Of a stretch of DNA of 64,000 bases, positions 1 through 11,282 are shown piece by piece. The position numbers and the translations under genes were made by a program. The notes below the pieces were generated by a model, which made no database searches, was not told where the DNA came from, and was given only the letters and a program-made list of their open reading frames with translations. This DNA is from Cercozoa sp. M6MM (Eukaryota; Endomyxa: Ascetosporea), in the NCBI GenBank assembly GCA_040357565.1, contig JBDODJ010000012.1. One strand, given 5' to 3'. Numbering within the stretch: the first letter of the stretch is position 1; the number at the start of each line of letters is the position of its first letter.

Positions 1-371
1 GCCTTCTTATCGATGCGACGGTGGCACTTGATGGTCCACTCATTGCCTTGTCTTTCCCACACCTACTCGCAAACAACCAAGGTGGGTCATGCCTCTCGTC
101 GCACCACACGCACACATGAATCACAAGGTACGCAGAGAAGCTTGTCGTCTCCGCTCGTGACGAGAAGTGTCCCACATGGCGAAAAAGCGATCACACGAAT
201 CGGCGCGCTATGGCCTTGCGGGGCATCCTGGGCGGCACCCTGCTTCGTGGGCACACCAGCGACGCTGCTGAACAGCACCTCACGCGTCGCTGCATCCAGC
301 ACTTGAAACGTAGTGTTGTGCGCTACGACCACAAGCGCACCATCGCTGCTCACGTCAAGATGCGAGTCCAT
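1..371 (-). CDS. WDR4/TRM82-like WD40 protein, 5' part
   Basis: Only the first two exons are in the window: 371-132 and 62-1, joined across an intron at 131-63 (GTACC...TAG, phase 0). The joined reading gives a WD40 blade (DVSSDGALVVVAHN), a second blade with the core FSPCGTLLVTSGDDKLL, and then VWERQGNEWTIKCHRRIDKK. The pattern of a GDDK blade followed by a Trp, a Cys and an Arg/Lys-rich strand resembles TRM82/WDR4, the non-catalytic subunit of the tRNA guanine-N7 methyltransferase (m7G46). In that family the protein is a nuclear beta-propeller that holds the methyltransferase subunit. The start at 371 is the first ATG and sits just before the first blade strand. The rest of the gene lies beyond the left edge, so another WD40 protein cannot be excluded. 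Confidence 0.55.
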
Positions 372-510
372 GCGAGCACACTACTGCTACTACTGTTTTG
401 CCCGACTACAGCACTGCCTGTCCCTGGGAGATTATTCTTCCTTGTGGGTTGAATTTTTTTTCCCGCGCGGATATAATAAAATGCTGAAAATACTGTAAGG
501 CTGAGCTTCC
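372..510. promoter_or_regulatory. shared promoter region of a head-to-head gene pair
   Basis: The 139 bases between the start codons of the WD40 gene (-) and the ASH-domain gene (+) must hold both 5' UTRs and core promoters. An AT-rich stretch with TATAATAAAA lies at about 471-480. No defined factor site is recognised. Confidence 0.4.
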
Positions 511-3500
511 GTGTCTTACGTGAGTCGACGCACACTCTATGGCATGTTTCCGCCGATTCAAGAAGCGCCAGTCAGGCGTAAGAAAGTCCTGGTTCGTCGC
601 AAGCACGCAAGCCAAGAGCACGCAAGCCAGGGGGCTTTGACAGCCAACAGTGCTGTTATTGATGAGCGACTGTTTCCGTCACATACCACGCGGCGCCACA
701 AATTGCTCGCGAGAAAACTAGAAGCTAAAGAACTCGCTGACGTCGGTTTCCAGGTTGAAGTTGGAGAGAATCTACTTCGAAGACGAATGCAGAATGTGCC
801 ATTTGATTCAATTCCACTTGCCTCGCGGCGTGAACATGAATTGCTAGGCACTTCGCGAGAGTACGAAGAAAGCCAGCTTCTTCATCGACCCGAACTGTTG
901 CAAAAGTCGCCGAGAGATCAGAAGCACGCTGTTGCGGCCGGTTTCATGCGAAGAAAACGACTCCAGGCATGGCGGCACGCCGTTGCGGCCACAATGGTAA
1001 GCGAAGATAGGCGAAATATCGCAACTTGAAATGCTGCGCAGATTATGAATCGAGCTGACCGCCGAAGGAGAACGCGATGGGTCGGAGTTGCGACGGAGCT
1101 TGAGAACAAGCTTGAGCAAAAATCGCTCAGTACCCTCCTCGAGTACGATAAAACCCAGTCTGTGTCGAGTGATTGAAAACAAACGCAGAAAATTTGCTTC
1201 TAACAGCGCCGACCGTCGGTATTACGACCGTGAGAGGCGCGTGTTGCATCGGCACGCTAAACGAGAACGGTCATGGCGTCGAGTCAAAGAAGACCTTGCC
1301 CGAAAGACCAATCGCAATGTTTCCGAGTTATCCATCGAAAAGGTACTGTGCTTCAGTGTGTGTTTCAAACATTACAGCAACTAAAAATGCGCAAGCAGGC
1401 AGATGCTTGGCGCCAAGAAGTGGAAGAAGCAGATTTAATCGTAAAGGCCGTGCCACATGAAGAACGATACTCAGCGTCTGTGTTTGAGCAAAGTCTCCGC
1501 AATGGCGGTGAGAGGATTGTCCCACTTGGCTCTGTTTTTAGTGGTCTTGTCGTGAAAGTCAAGCCCGAGATCAATCCTTTGCCGGAAACTGTTCGAAAAG
1601 TCGGAGGTGCGAAGCTAGAGACACTTAAGTCGAAGCACATGCAGTTTCGAAATGCTCGGTAAACTCAATGGGGTCATCTTCCTTGCTTGCATGTGATGCT
1701 TAAGTTCAGACGAAAGGAGCTTGGGGAGAGAATTACAAAATTGCGTCCGTACGATCTTGAGCATGCAGACGACTTAATTGTTGAGGGGCAGACTCTGATC
1801 TCTTTTTCTGCTCGTCGCTTACCTCGATACCAGTAAGTTTTAATATACGCTATTTAGATGGTATCATCGTGTAAATTTAAACCTGGGCATGACGAGCTCA
1901 TCACGTTTCTGTGTGTTCCTTTGCAGCTGTTGGGAGGAGATCGAACGACATCTGGCATCAAGATCATGTGAGGACATTTTCCTCAAGGAACCGAGTTCGG
2001 TTTCACTCGATCTGCTTCGCCGCGAGCGACCTGCGCAGCAGACGCAACCCAGCCACTTCTCGGCGAGCGCTTCTTCTGCTGGAGCCACTGCACCGGTTGA
2101 AGTGCCAGCCCTGAGTACCGATGTTCTCAGCATCGGTATATCATGCGCAAGCGATGAGATTACAATCGGCCAAAAGATCACCATAACAAACACTTCGGAT
2201 ACCTTCATTTCTGCAACTGCATCGGTGACGCAGCCACGTGGTTGTTTCCTCATTCGAGTCTTTCCTTCGAAGTTCGAATTGTTGCCGGGGAGTGCCATCA
2301 TACTAAACGCCACATTTTGGCCAACGTCCCTCGGATTTGTCGTATCGAAGCTCAGCATCAAAGGCGGCGATTTTCAAAACGAAACCTTGTTGAAAGTGCC
2401 AATTTTCGCCAGCTGCCGAGAAAAGCGCGCCAAGCTCGCACGGTTCGAAAGCCTAGTACAGGAAGCCGTGTTTGAAAGGCTTCGGGCTGATGCTGAGACC
2501 GAGCGGTGCAGAGACGTTGTTCTAGGGGCAGTCGAGGGTGCGCTTCGAACGCACAGAGAATTCTCAAATATCCGCGAGAAGGTCCTCACATTCGTGCGTG
2601 CAAATGACGCCGACAGGTTGAAATGGGATGCAAAGTGGTTTGAGGCATACGAAAGAATCATAGAAGAAGGCGCGGAAGCCGTGATGTCGAAGCGAGAACA
2701 AGCAATCGCTCAACGTGACGTCCTGTACAAGTAAAACCCGATTTCTGGTCTGCTTATTTGATTGAGGCTGAAACTGACTGCTTGAAAACGTAGCTCGCAC
2801 GAACTGCGCAAGCTAATTCAACTCATTCGCGATGAAATGTTGCGAAGACAGCTTTTCGAGAAACTCGACGCTGTTGTTGCAGAGTTGCAACGGCCGTATC
2901 CGTGTAAAGGTGCGGTTGGAGCAGTTTTAAAGAAGACGCTCCTCCGAGTGTGCCAGTCTGTACCCGCTCACGCTTCTCTTGGGCGAAGTGAGGAGGAGAT
3001 TCTTTCACGAACAGGTAATCTCTTTTATTTTAATCAGTTGAATAATCTTCGTACCGACATTCACACAGAGGAATGCCTCGCCAAAGCTATAGACGATTAT
3101 GACAGAAGCGTGTGGCTGCAGTTCGATGAAACTGGCCGTTTGGAGGAGTACTCAAAAACGCAGAAGAAGATGCAAAAGAAGCTCTGTCGAAGGCTCCCCG
3201 AACTGCTTCCGATTCTGTCGACACGCTTGTTTCGAGCGTCGGACAACACCTTTCACCAGATCGACATGGGGCCTGACTTATCCCGTGCTAAAGACAGCGA
3301 GCAGACGCACATCACTTTCTTCACGGCAGGCGACAGATTCTCTTTCATCCAGGACTCGCAGTTGCGGTGTTTTCTCGTGAACCACGAGGCGTACACTCGG
3401 CAGTTTGTCACCGCGGCAAAAGCGAGTGAAAGCCACCGACTTTCAACCGACAATCACGAAATAGCCGAAAAACCCGGAGTTGCTGACCAATGCTGTTGGC

Positions 3501-4499
3501 AGTTGCCATCTCTTTCAACCGGGTTCCTAGTGCGCCATGTCCGCGTGCTCCTAGAAGGCAACAACTGTGTGCTGCTTGCGGTTTGGGCACCAATGTCAGT
3601 GTTTTTTGCCACCGTGCGTTTGCGCGAAGATACTGCCATCACGATGGAGGCGTTGTCTGTGCTTTCGTTTCCTGCAAGCGCACCAGAATGGCAAAATTTC
3701 GCTAGCGTGTCGCTAGAGTCTGAGAATGAAGCCGAAAAGACTCTACGTTTGGTTGCGCTTCATGATGGACGACTAAAATACGCTGACGTCAAAATCATCA
3801 CTCGCTCTGACGGAAACTGGGAGAACCTTCAGGCTGCTGGTGAAGGTTGGGGTGATGTTGCTGCTCTCGACGAGACGGCAGCAACGATCAAATCAGTCCA
3901 CCAGTGCAACAACATTGCATTTGTTTTGACTAGCGAAAACACACTGTGGCGCTTGGAGACACGCACTCCCAACAGCGCAGAACAGTCGGGCGCAGCCGAC
4001 AAAAAACTGGTCGTCCTTCGGAAGTGGTCAATTTTGGAAGAAGCGGGAGTGATTCCACAGCTGCTGCAACGCATTTGGTCGTTTTCAAACGATATCCTCG
4101 TGCAGCACGCTACCGACGCAAGCACTGCCCTTTTATCTGTGCTTCCAGTTCGAGGCGAAGACGAGATGAAGGCAAGAATGCAGCACCTTGTAAGAGTGGA
4201 CGAAGATACCCTCATCAAATGTGCTTGGAGTGCCGTTATGCAAAGGTATCTTAAATACGCAACCGGTACATTTTTGTACCTCCAGTAATATACTCTGCTC
4301 GTCAAGAACAGCATGATTGTGTTGCAGAGCTTACATTGAAACGAAGAAGCACAAGCACTACTTGTTGCCGTTGTTACCTGACTCCAGCGAAGACGAACAA
4401 AAGCCGAAACTCAGGGAGGTCGAAACGACCAGCTTTGCATTGGATGCGGTGCACGATTTCGGACAACTGTGCCTGTTTGCTTTTCATGCAACAGGGTGA
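511..4499 (+). CDS. large protein with a probable ASH/MSP domain, likely cilia-associated
   Basis: Eight exons join in one frame: 511-996, 1042-1142, 1189-1342, 1378-1658, 1710-1832, 1927-2730, 2794-4245 and 4328-4499, giving about 1190 residues. The N-terminal third is very basic with short helices (RRYYDRERRVLHRHAKRER). At about residues 420-510 a beta-rich segment (SIGISCASDEITIGQKITIT, then a proline-bounded FELLPGSA strand) looks like the immunoglobulin-like ASH/MSP fold seen in cilia and centrosome proteins such as HYDIN and CFAP family members. A helical, charged segment follows, then about 400 residues of alternating hydrophobic strands and loops that could be a divergent beta-propeller. 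No CFAP member is recognised with certainty. A ciliary role is inferred from the ASH-like segment alone. Confidence 0.6.
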
Positions 4500-5074
4500 T
4501 TTCGCAGCCCGGCGCTGCAGGAACCACGATCTGACTACTGCCGCGTAAATTAGTATTTACGTAATTTACGACTGCAAGTTTACCACTGCGCGTACCCGAC
4601 GAGCCGAGGCCACGCGAGCGTATTGCAGCTATGCACTTTCTCACTCACTGTGCGCGGCCACTACCGACACAGGAGCTAGTACTGTCTTTTTTTGGTTGCT
4701 TCCAGTCGAGGCGAAATGCGGCAGCCCAGCCAATACTGCGCTGGAACAATAATTTTTATCGATAGATTCCCCGCCTGAAAGAGGTACCGGCGGCCGAAAC
4801 TAAACTTAGTGAGTTAGTTGAGTTTCTAGGAAACCAACTGCCGAAACTAAAAGCGGGCGGAAAGCTTACGACTGACAAGGCGGTTGATAAAACCTGCCGC
4901 TGAGTGCATCGCATACAGGTGCACTAACAAATGCTAACCACCTATAAGGTACTTCCCAGGAACGGGTTGCTGAAACAGTTGCTTCGCTTCACCCCAAAAA
5001 GGTAGGCCTCCAAAAAGTAGGCTGCCGTGCACACGCGAAGTCTGTAGTCCGAATCCAGCAAGTCCAGACGATAA
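4500..5074. other. gene-poor spacer
   Basis: 575 bases between convergent 3' ends. It must hold both 3' UTRs. AT-rich patches occur at 4545-4575 (TAGTATTTACGTAATTTACG). No open frame with coding character was seen. Confidence 0.5.
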
Positions 5075-5929
5075 TTACTCCAGCAAGTCCTCAGGCAACT
5101 TGGCATCGTACAAACGCGGGTATCCACCCGGTACGGCACCTGCAGGAAGACAGGTACAAACCCTGGGCTTGAAATGGTGCAAGAAGATCCAGGGTGTGAC
5201 GTACGCATGCGGGCAATGTAGTCTTTGATCAGTGACTCGGCGTGTTCCATTGTGTATTCGCCCGACTGGACCTTCTGGTACACCTATACGACAGAAAGAG
5301 CGAGTGGACATCCAGCAATAGCGGCGATGAACGTACCTGCTCGAAAAGGAAGGCACGAATGACCGGGTCGAATTCGGCTACGTCCAGCGCTTTGTCACGC
5401 AGTCGTTTACCAGTGTTGTTTCTGTCCAGAGAATCCTCTAGAAAGTAGAAAAAATAACAGAGTTCGAACGCACTTTGCATGAACACCCATATCGTATCGT
5501 CTCCAATAGCGGTCAGCCTCTCTGTCACCACGACGGATCATATCCCTGCGTTCAACAAACGATTTAAACCATGTTAGTACTCAACGCGTGTGTTGTCCAC
5601 GCCAAATAAAGAACGCACCAGATGGCGTACACGCCCGTCACAGCCATCACGAAGCCGAGCTGTTTGTAGCCATGCAGCAGCACTTGCTTGAGTGTCACCA
5701 TTTTACTACCAGCCGCAACGAAAGTGACACAAAGAAAATCCTGCAAAACAAAAATCCTTACGACGCGGACTAGGGTGCTAAAGACGGCCGGCACGCTGGG
5801 AACAACACCGTATTTTTCACACACCTGCGAGACACAACGTGTAGCACTGTACGCCCTGGAAAACGCCGTCTGCACACGCGGCTCCTTTAAAAAACGGTAC
5901 CGGGACAGATGGTCCTGTCCAAAAAACAT
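5075..5929 (-). CDS. small conserved-looking protein, function unknown
   Basis: Exons on the minus strand join as MFFGQDHLSRYRFLKEPRVQ..., then DFLCVTFVAAGSKMVTLKQV..., then DMIRRGDREADRYWRRYDM, then EDSLDRNNTGKRLRDKALDV..., then VYQKVQSGEYTMEHAESLIK... and the end GGYPRLYDAKLPEDLLE, about 170 residues. Exon 1 is 5929-5825. The donors are GTGTG, GTGCG, GTGTT, GTACG and GTACG, and the phases agree throughout. There is one hydrophobic segment (LGFVMAVTGVYAIW) followed by a very basic loop, as in small mitochondrial inner-membrane proteins, and the N-terminus is basic. I do not recognise the family. The ATG at 5929 is the first in frame after a TGA. Confidence 0.6.
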
Positions 5930-6113
5930 CAGCGACCACCAGTCACTCTGTGGCACTCAATTCTCGCTCGTTTGTTTTCGCTCTCCCAGAACTCGTGAGC
6001 GCTACTGTGCGAGCTCTCAAGAGTATTATTGAGGAAAAAGAAGCCTCCCAGACCTCTGCATATCATAGGTGCAAAAGAAGATCGACGCGTAGTCCCACCA
6101 ACACAGACGCAGC
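5930..6113. promoter_or_regulatory. shared promoter region between divergent genes
   Basis: 184 bases separate the start codons of the unknown small protein (-) and the TIPE-globin gene (+). Both promoters must lie here. No TATA box or other defined element is obvious. Confidence 0.4.
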
Positions 6114-7157
6114 ATGTCGTTTAAGCTCAAGAAGTTCGTACGTATGCCTTTAGTTGAGTGTGTGCTGTGATTTTGCGCCGTTTTCTTGTGCCGTTTTTAT
6201 TGGGTCCGAGTCGAGTGAACAGTGAACCGGTTGTGTTTTTCGGTTTTCAAGTGACCTACCCTCTTTCCCATGGGGCTTTTCGTGTAGGTCGCGGCCAAGA
6301 TGACCGGCAGCAAGGCCGGCCGCAAGCAGATTATTAAAGTTATGGGCGAAGACGGCGCGCAGCTGGTGAAGCTCTTCACCGACATTGTTGAGATGCACTC
6401 GGACACTGCCACGGCGGAGAAGATGGAGAAGTACATCTTCAAGATTGCCGCCAAGATGCGCGTCTTTTCCGACGAAGGCAAGGTCACGGACGCACAGTTC
6501 AAGCCTATCCGCATGCCTGCCAAGGGTACAGTTGCGTTAGCGTGATGATTGGTTGTATGTCAACTGTGTGTTGTGCTTGTTTAGGCTTCTTGAAGTCGCT
6601 CGCGGATGGTCAGTGGGAGCTCGACGCCGCGCGCGCTCAGCTGGGCGAGGTGCACACGGGTCTGATCGCAGTGATGGAGCCGCTGGTGACGGGTGACTCA
6701 ATTCCGCGCCTCAACTTCATCTTTGAGTACCTGCGTGACTCTGACTTGGTTCGTTTGTTCGCTTCTAGCTGATGCCACATGTTGTCGGTGTGATATGTTG
6801 TCGATGTGTGTGTGTGTGTGCGCAGTTGGACAAGCTTCTCAGCGATGCCGAGTACGCCGCTGCCAAGGACGCGTTGGCGACCACGCTGTCGGACGTGATC
6901 GACTTTGAGGAGCTCAGCGAGCTCGGCGACAACGAGCAGGAGATCAAGTCGGTAGCTCTCACACCTGCTACTCGAGCCTTCACTTGCTTACACACGTCTT
7001 GTGTTGCAGGTGCGAGTTGAGGCCAACCTGGACGCCAAGATGGCCTCTGTTGTTGACACGATCAAGACCTACTGGAAGAAGGTTGGACAGACCGAGACCG
7101 AGATTGGCGAGCCGATGATGGCGGCCTTCCTCGAGGAGAACCCTGGTATGTGTGCTG

Positions 7158-7208
<51 letters not shown>

Positions 7209-7591
7209 ATTGTTTGGTGATTGTTTCGTGCTGTGCGTAGAGCTGCGTCCTCTGTTCGAGAACACGGATTCGCAGGACTTCTCGTGGTGCTGGCTCTACG
7301 GCATCAACTCGCTGCAGCGACTGGTGTCGCGCCTGCAGGAGTACACGTACGGCCTGAAGCTTGCACACGAGCGTGAGGTGCCCGAAGCGACGTACGACAA
7401 GATGCTCGAGTTCTTCTGCAACTACCAGAAGGAGAAGTTTGGTACTCTTGTCCGCTATTTCCAGATTCCTTTTGTCGTTTTGAATGTTTCGCTGTGTCAA
7501 CGCAGGCCGTGCGTTCGGCAAGCGTGTCAAGTTCAGCTTCACCACGCTGTTCAACATTTTGGCCGAGCCGTTCAAGCAGCACGGTGTCTAA
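6114..7591 (+). CDS. TNFAIP8/TIPE-like domain fused to a globin-like domain
   Basis: Seven exons (6114-6137, 6288-6525, 6585-6748, 6826-6951, 7010-7145, 7241-7441, 7506-7591) encode 324 residues in consistent phase. Residues 1 to about 180 follow the all-helical TNFAIP8 (TIPE) pattern: a basic amphipathic start, GAQLVKLFTDIVEMHSD, the KYIFKIAAKMRVFSDEGKVT hairpin, and the diagnostic helix PRLNFIFEYLRDSDLLDKLL, equivalent to the VFDHFSD segment of animal TIPEs. TIPE proteins bind phosphoinositides in a central cavity. Residues about 195-324 look like a globin: SVVDTIKTYWKKVGQTETEI, EENPELRPLF (helix C/CD corner), and a histidine in LKLAHEREVPEATYDKM where the proximal F8 His would be. The E helix is shortened and no distal His is evident, so haem binding is uncertain. 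Intron 5 carries a (GT)n array. Confidence 0.72.
7160..7208 (+). repeat. (GT)n microsatellite in an intron
   Basis: About 24 GT units near the donor of intron 5 of the TIPE-globin gene (intron 7146-7240). Confidence 0.95.
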
Positions 7592-7840
7592 ACCAAGCAA
7601 CCTGACTGTTCCACTTACCCTCGTCCGCGCAAGTTTGCATCCACGGGGCTGGTTGACCTTTGTGCCTGCTGAAAGCTGCCGTCGCGTGCTTTGTTGATCG
7701 TCCGCTGGCAAAAGCAGAGTCGGTAGTATCGTATCGTGATTTAAACTGAACTTATTGACTAACACACTCCCGGACAGTTCAGCGTCAGCGCTACATGTAC
7801 AGTAGCTTAGCTATTGTTATAATCAGAATCGAATGTTCAA

Positions 7841-9231
7841 TTAAACAACAGAGGGCCCAACGTCCTCCTCCCTGGTACTAGCATTGTCAGATCGTTCGGC
7901 CGTACCCGACTCGGCCGGCGGCACCTCATCCTCGTTGTCGTCATCGTCGTTGTTGTCGTTGTCTTCTAGTTCGAGAAGATCCTCCTGCTGCAGAAAGTGT
8001 CGTACATCACGCGACATGAGCTGCCGCTTTTCGATGTCGTTTTGATCGCAGACTTCGTCGTCGACGTCGTCCTGAACACGTGGACACATATCGATGCATT
8101 GAGCAAAGCCACGAATGGGCCAAGAGGTGGATTAAGAAGCGTTTCGGACCTGCTGCTCGAGGTCAAACACGGCACGGAAGCCGTTGGAGAACACAAGCTC
8201 GGCGTATCGACGGTCATCGTCGAGACTCGCATCGTCATCACTGCGTGTGGTACATTGGCATATTGCTGTTGATACAGCAAGGAAAATGTACGAGTCGGCG
8301 TAGTGCTCGTCACGTGTGACATCCCATTGCAGCTGCAGTTGCTTCAGTAGCATGGCCGTGTGCCACACGTTCCACACCTCGGTGCCGTTGATAGAGACGA
8401 GGCGTTGCTCCTCGATACTCGACATGTGTTGGTTCTACAGTTTTGTGCCAACACATCAACACACAGACACAGACACAGACACAGACACAGAGACACGGAC
8501 ACACAGACACACAGACACACCGCAGACAGATCAGATCTGGTACCGCTTGGATCACGAGTGTACGCGAAACCGTCACTGCGGGGGACACAACAAACCGTAT
8601 ACATCATGCATCGGTGTGACGAAAAGGAAGTACCCAACTCAAAGTTCATGTCATTGAACCTGTCGTCCAGTTCGCCCAAAGGCTAAGTCAAGTCCGACCA
8701 TACACCATAAATCTTTAAAGGCACAGGTGTTTACACTCACTCGTTCCCCTGATACCAAGGTGGGTCGCTGCGTCAGCTCGCGCAGGTGCTCGAAGGCACC
8801 GGTGTGCCGCGTGAAGTACTTGAACATCGAAGGCGACTTGTGATACGGCGCCATCAACGGTTCCGACAGACGCGTCAGCACGATGCCGCCAAACACGACG
8901 TAGGACGACTGATGATCGTACTCGTAAGCTGGACGGTTTCGCGCTGGTTCGCACAGAGTCACATTGACCTCACGTTCTTCCTGGACAGCACTTCTCCAGA
9001 GTCGCAGTGTCACCGTGTCGCCCACGTGCTTGCGTTGCACCATGTAGCCAAAGTGCACTGGCGTCTCCAGTTCTTTGTGCAAACATCAAGACATCATGGC
9101 AGGGGTAAGATTGCACACGCACCTGGCGTACGAACGCGACCATCGCTGCGAATGTCGCAACCGTCCACTTTTAGCAGCACATCACCTACCTGCGTGTGAG
9201 TGAGTGTGTATGTATGCATGTGTGTTGTATG

Positions 9232-9286
<55 letters not shown>

Positions 9287-10533
9287 GTGTGTGTTTAAGA
9301 GGCAGAGGAGTAAGCTGTAGCTACCTCGATGTTCGGCGATGACCATGGTGAGGTACCGACGACAAGGACACCGATGCCTTCTTCAGCGTACTCACTTGGC
9401 TGTAAGCGAAGGTGGGTGCAAGGCGATAAAGGCGAACCAAAAGAAAGGACGTATTGTACAAGAGAGAGACGGCGCTGCAGGAGCGTGTCATCGCGCAGGA
9501 GCTGCAGTCCGAGTCCAAGCGAGGCCAATCGACGCGTCTCCTTTGTGTTGTCGTCCATATAGCTGCCTCTCTCACTGCACATATACATATATACAAATAT
9601 ATATTTTATACACATTTATACACATCTATACAAAGGTGGGGGGTAAAGGTCCCACGCACCGGTTTTGATCATTGCGAGAAGCCTCGCGAAGGAACCATTC
9701 TAACACCGGCACTGGGATCGCGTCGCCCGTGCCTGTGTACATGTGTTGTCAAGGTGGCATGGGGGCGGGGTAACAAGGGGGCACCCTGGTACGCCTTGGC
9801 GTCAAAGCCTTGGTGCACAATGCCGAGCAGTCGCACCTCGTCCGACTGATAAAATAAGGGGTGGCGGGGTAAAGAAGGGGTAAGGGTGTAAACTACCTCC
9901 TGACACAGCAGCGCACCGCCAGAGTTGCCACCGTTGATCGCAGCTACAATCACACCGGAGACATGTGGCACCACATGTGGCATGTGTGACACGTGGCACG
10001 AGTCAAAAGGTACCATCGACCTGCACAACGAGGTGCCGACGGTGCGAGTGCACGTAACTCGCCATATCGACACGCGACACGACACCTTGCGTCGCACTGA
10101 TGCTGCGTCCACTGCCCGGAAAACCGACCACTTGGACCTGTGTCGCCATGGATCAAGAATAATCACATTAAGGGAGCAAGGGTAGCCACACTAAAGGAGC
10201 GAGGGTAGCCATATAAAGGTACAGGCTGTGCACGCTTCGGTAGTCCGTTGAACAACTTGAGCGGCTTCAGGCCTTCGATCTGGGGGAAGGGGAAAGGGTA
10301 AAGGGTTGAAGGGGAAAGCGGAATAAGGTACCACAGAAAGGTGTCGACGATGCCGTTTGCCCTGCAGTTTCTCCGACGAGAAGTCAAGCAACGCAAGATC
10401 GACATCGTGACACTGTCCACATGGGTGAAGTAGATAAGGGGAAGGGGGGTAAGGTAAGTGTACAACAGCAGCGACATGCAGAGGAATTGTCAGCGACTCT
10501 GCGTTAGAATCGAGTCTACAAAAGGGACATATG

Positions 10534-10580
<47 letters not shown>

Positions 10581-10981
10581 AGGTGCTGGATACCGAAGGT
10601 GAGTCGACTCGGCCACACAGTGCGCACATGTGAGCAAACGGCGCCGTCCGTCGTGCTCGATCACCACGGCCGAGCCACTGCACAGAGACGCACCTGCTTC
10701 CACCCACCCACTCGCTCACCACACAACACACACACACACACAAACATACGAGGACTGCTCAGGACTCTCACGACGCCATAAACTGCACAGACAACAATGA
10801 CCATACATTATACCCTCCTTTCCTGCAGTATTGTGGCGAATCACAGATCGCGGTCGAAGCCAACACAGCCGGTACGGATCTTTACAATCGACTTCTCGTC
10901 AAAGATAGACTCCATCGTAAACGCAAGCAGACGAAACTGGTGGGGATTGCGGGCCAACAACAACCGATTGAGTTGTCGCAT
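7841..10981 (-). CDS. DEG9: DEG9-type Do-like (HtrA) serine protease
   Basis: About thirteen exons join into a protein that follows plant DEG9 (Do-like protease 9) from end to end. Exon 1 (10981-10845) has an Arg/Leu-rich start suggesting an organelle presequence and the segment SIFDEKSIVKIRTG. The trypsin-like triad is visible: His in LLTCAHCV (10622-10620), Asp in VDLALLD (10400-10398) and Ser in GGNSGGALL (9923-9921). The conserved VVGFPGSGRSISATQGVVSR segment and the PDZ core EVGDVLLKVDGCDI follow. The DEG9-specific second PDZ-like region (YEYDHQSSYVVFGGIVLTRL; TVSRTLVIQANQHMSS) includes a micro-exon of about 33 bases near 8550. The protein ends with an acidic Asp/Glu-rich tail (8060-7841). 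DEG proteases are ATP-independent and remove damaged proteins. Plant DEG9 is nuclear/nucleolar, and the location here is unknown. Confidence 0.88.
8460..8519. repeat. (CACAGA)n/(CA)n compound microsatellite
   Basis: Hexamer-based CACAGA repeats passing into CA-rich repeats, inside a DEG9 intron. Confidence 0.9.
9238..9294. repeat. (GT)n microsatellite in a DEG9 intron
   Basis: About 27 GT units with one GC interruption, between the exons ending NIE and starting VGDVLL of the DEG9-like gene. Confidence 0.95.
10537..10578. repeat. (CA)n microsatellite in a DEG9 intron
   Basis: About 20 CA units in the intron between the exon with the catalytic His and the next exon. Confidence 0.95.
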
Positions 10982-11282
10982 ACAATCGTACACGCCAACT
11001 TAACGGGTCAATGGATGTGCTCTCGCGTGTACTAATATCCACAGAATAGCACTTGTGCGCTGCGACCTTTTGTTGAAAGCCACACAGCGCCTAATTCAGG
11101 ATATTTGGAGCACTGCTCTGTTATTTGGCTACAGAAAATTAGCAGCCAGGGAGCGGGCTGCAGGCGACCTTTGACCATATTCTTGGGAGCGCGGCAGATT
11201 CAGTTTTCTAGGCGTTTGTTTTACTGTAAGCATAGTGCTGGAAAGTCAGTTTTCAGTTTTCCTTTTTCCTGCAGGTTCGAAG
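10982..11282. promoter_or_regulatory. divergent promoter region, probable 5' UTR intron
   Basis: 301 bases separate the DEG9 start (-) from the I9 inhibitor start (+). A pyrimidine-rich tract ending TTTTTCCTGCAG just upstream of the inhibitor ATG, and GTAAGC at about 11225, suggest a 5' UTR intron of the inhibitor gene. Confidence 0.45.
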
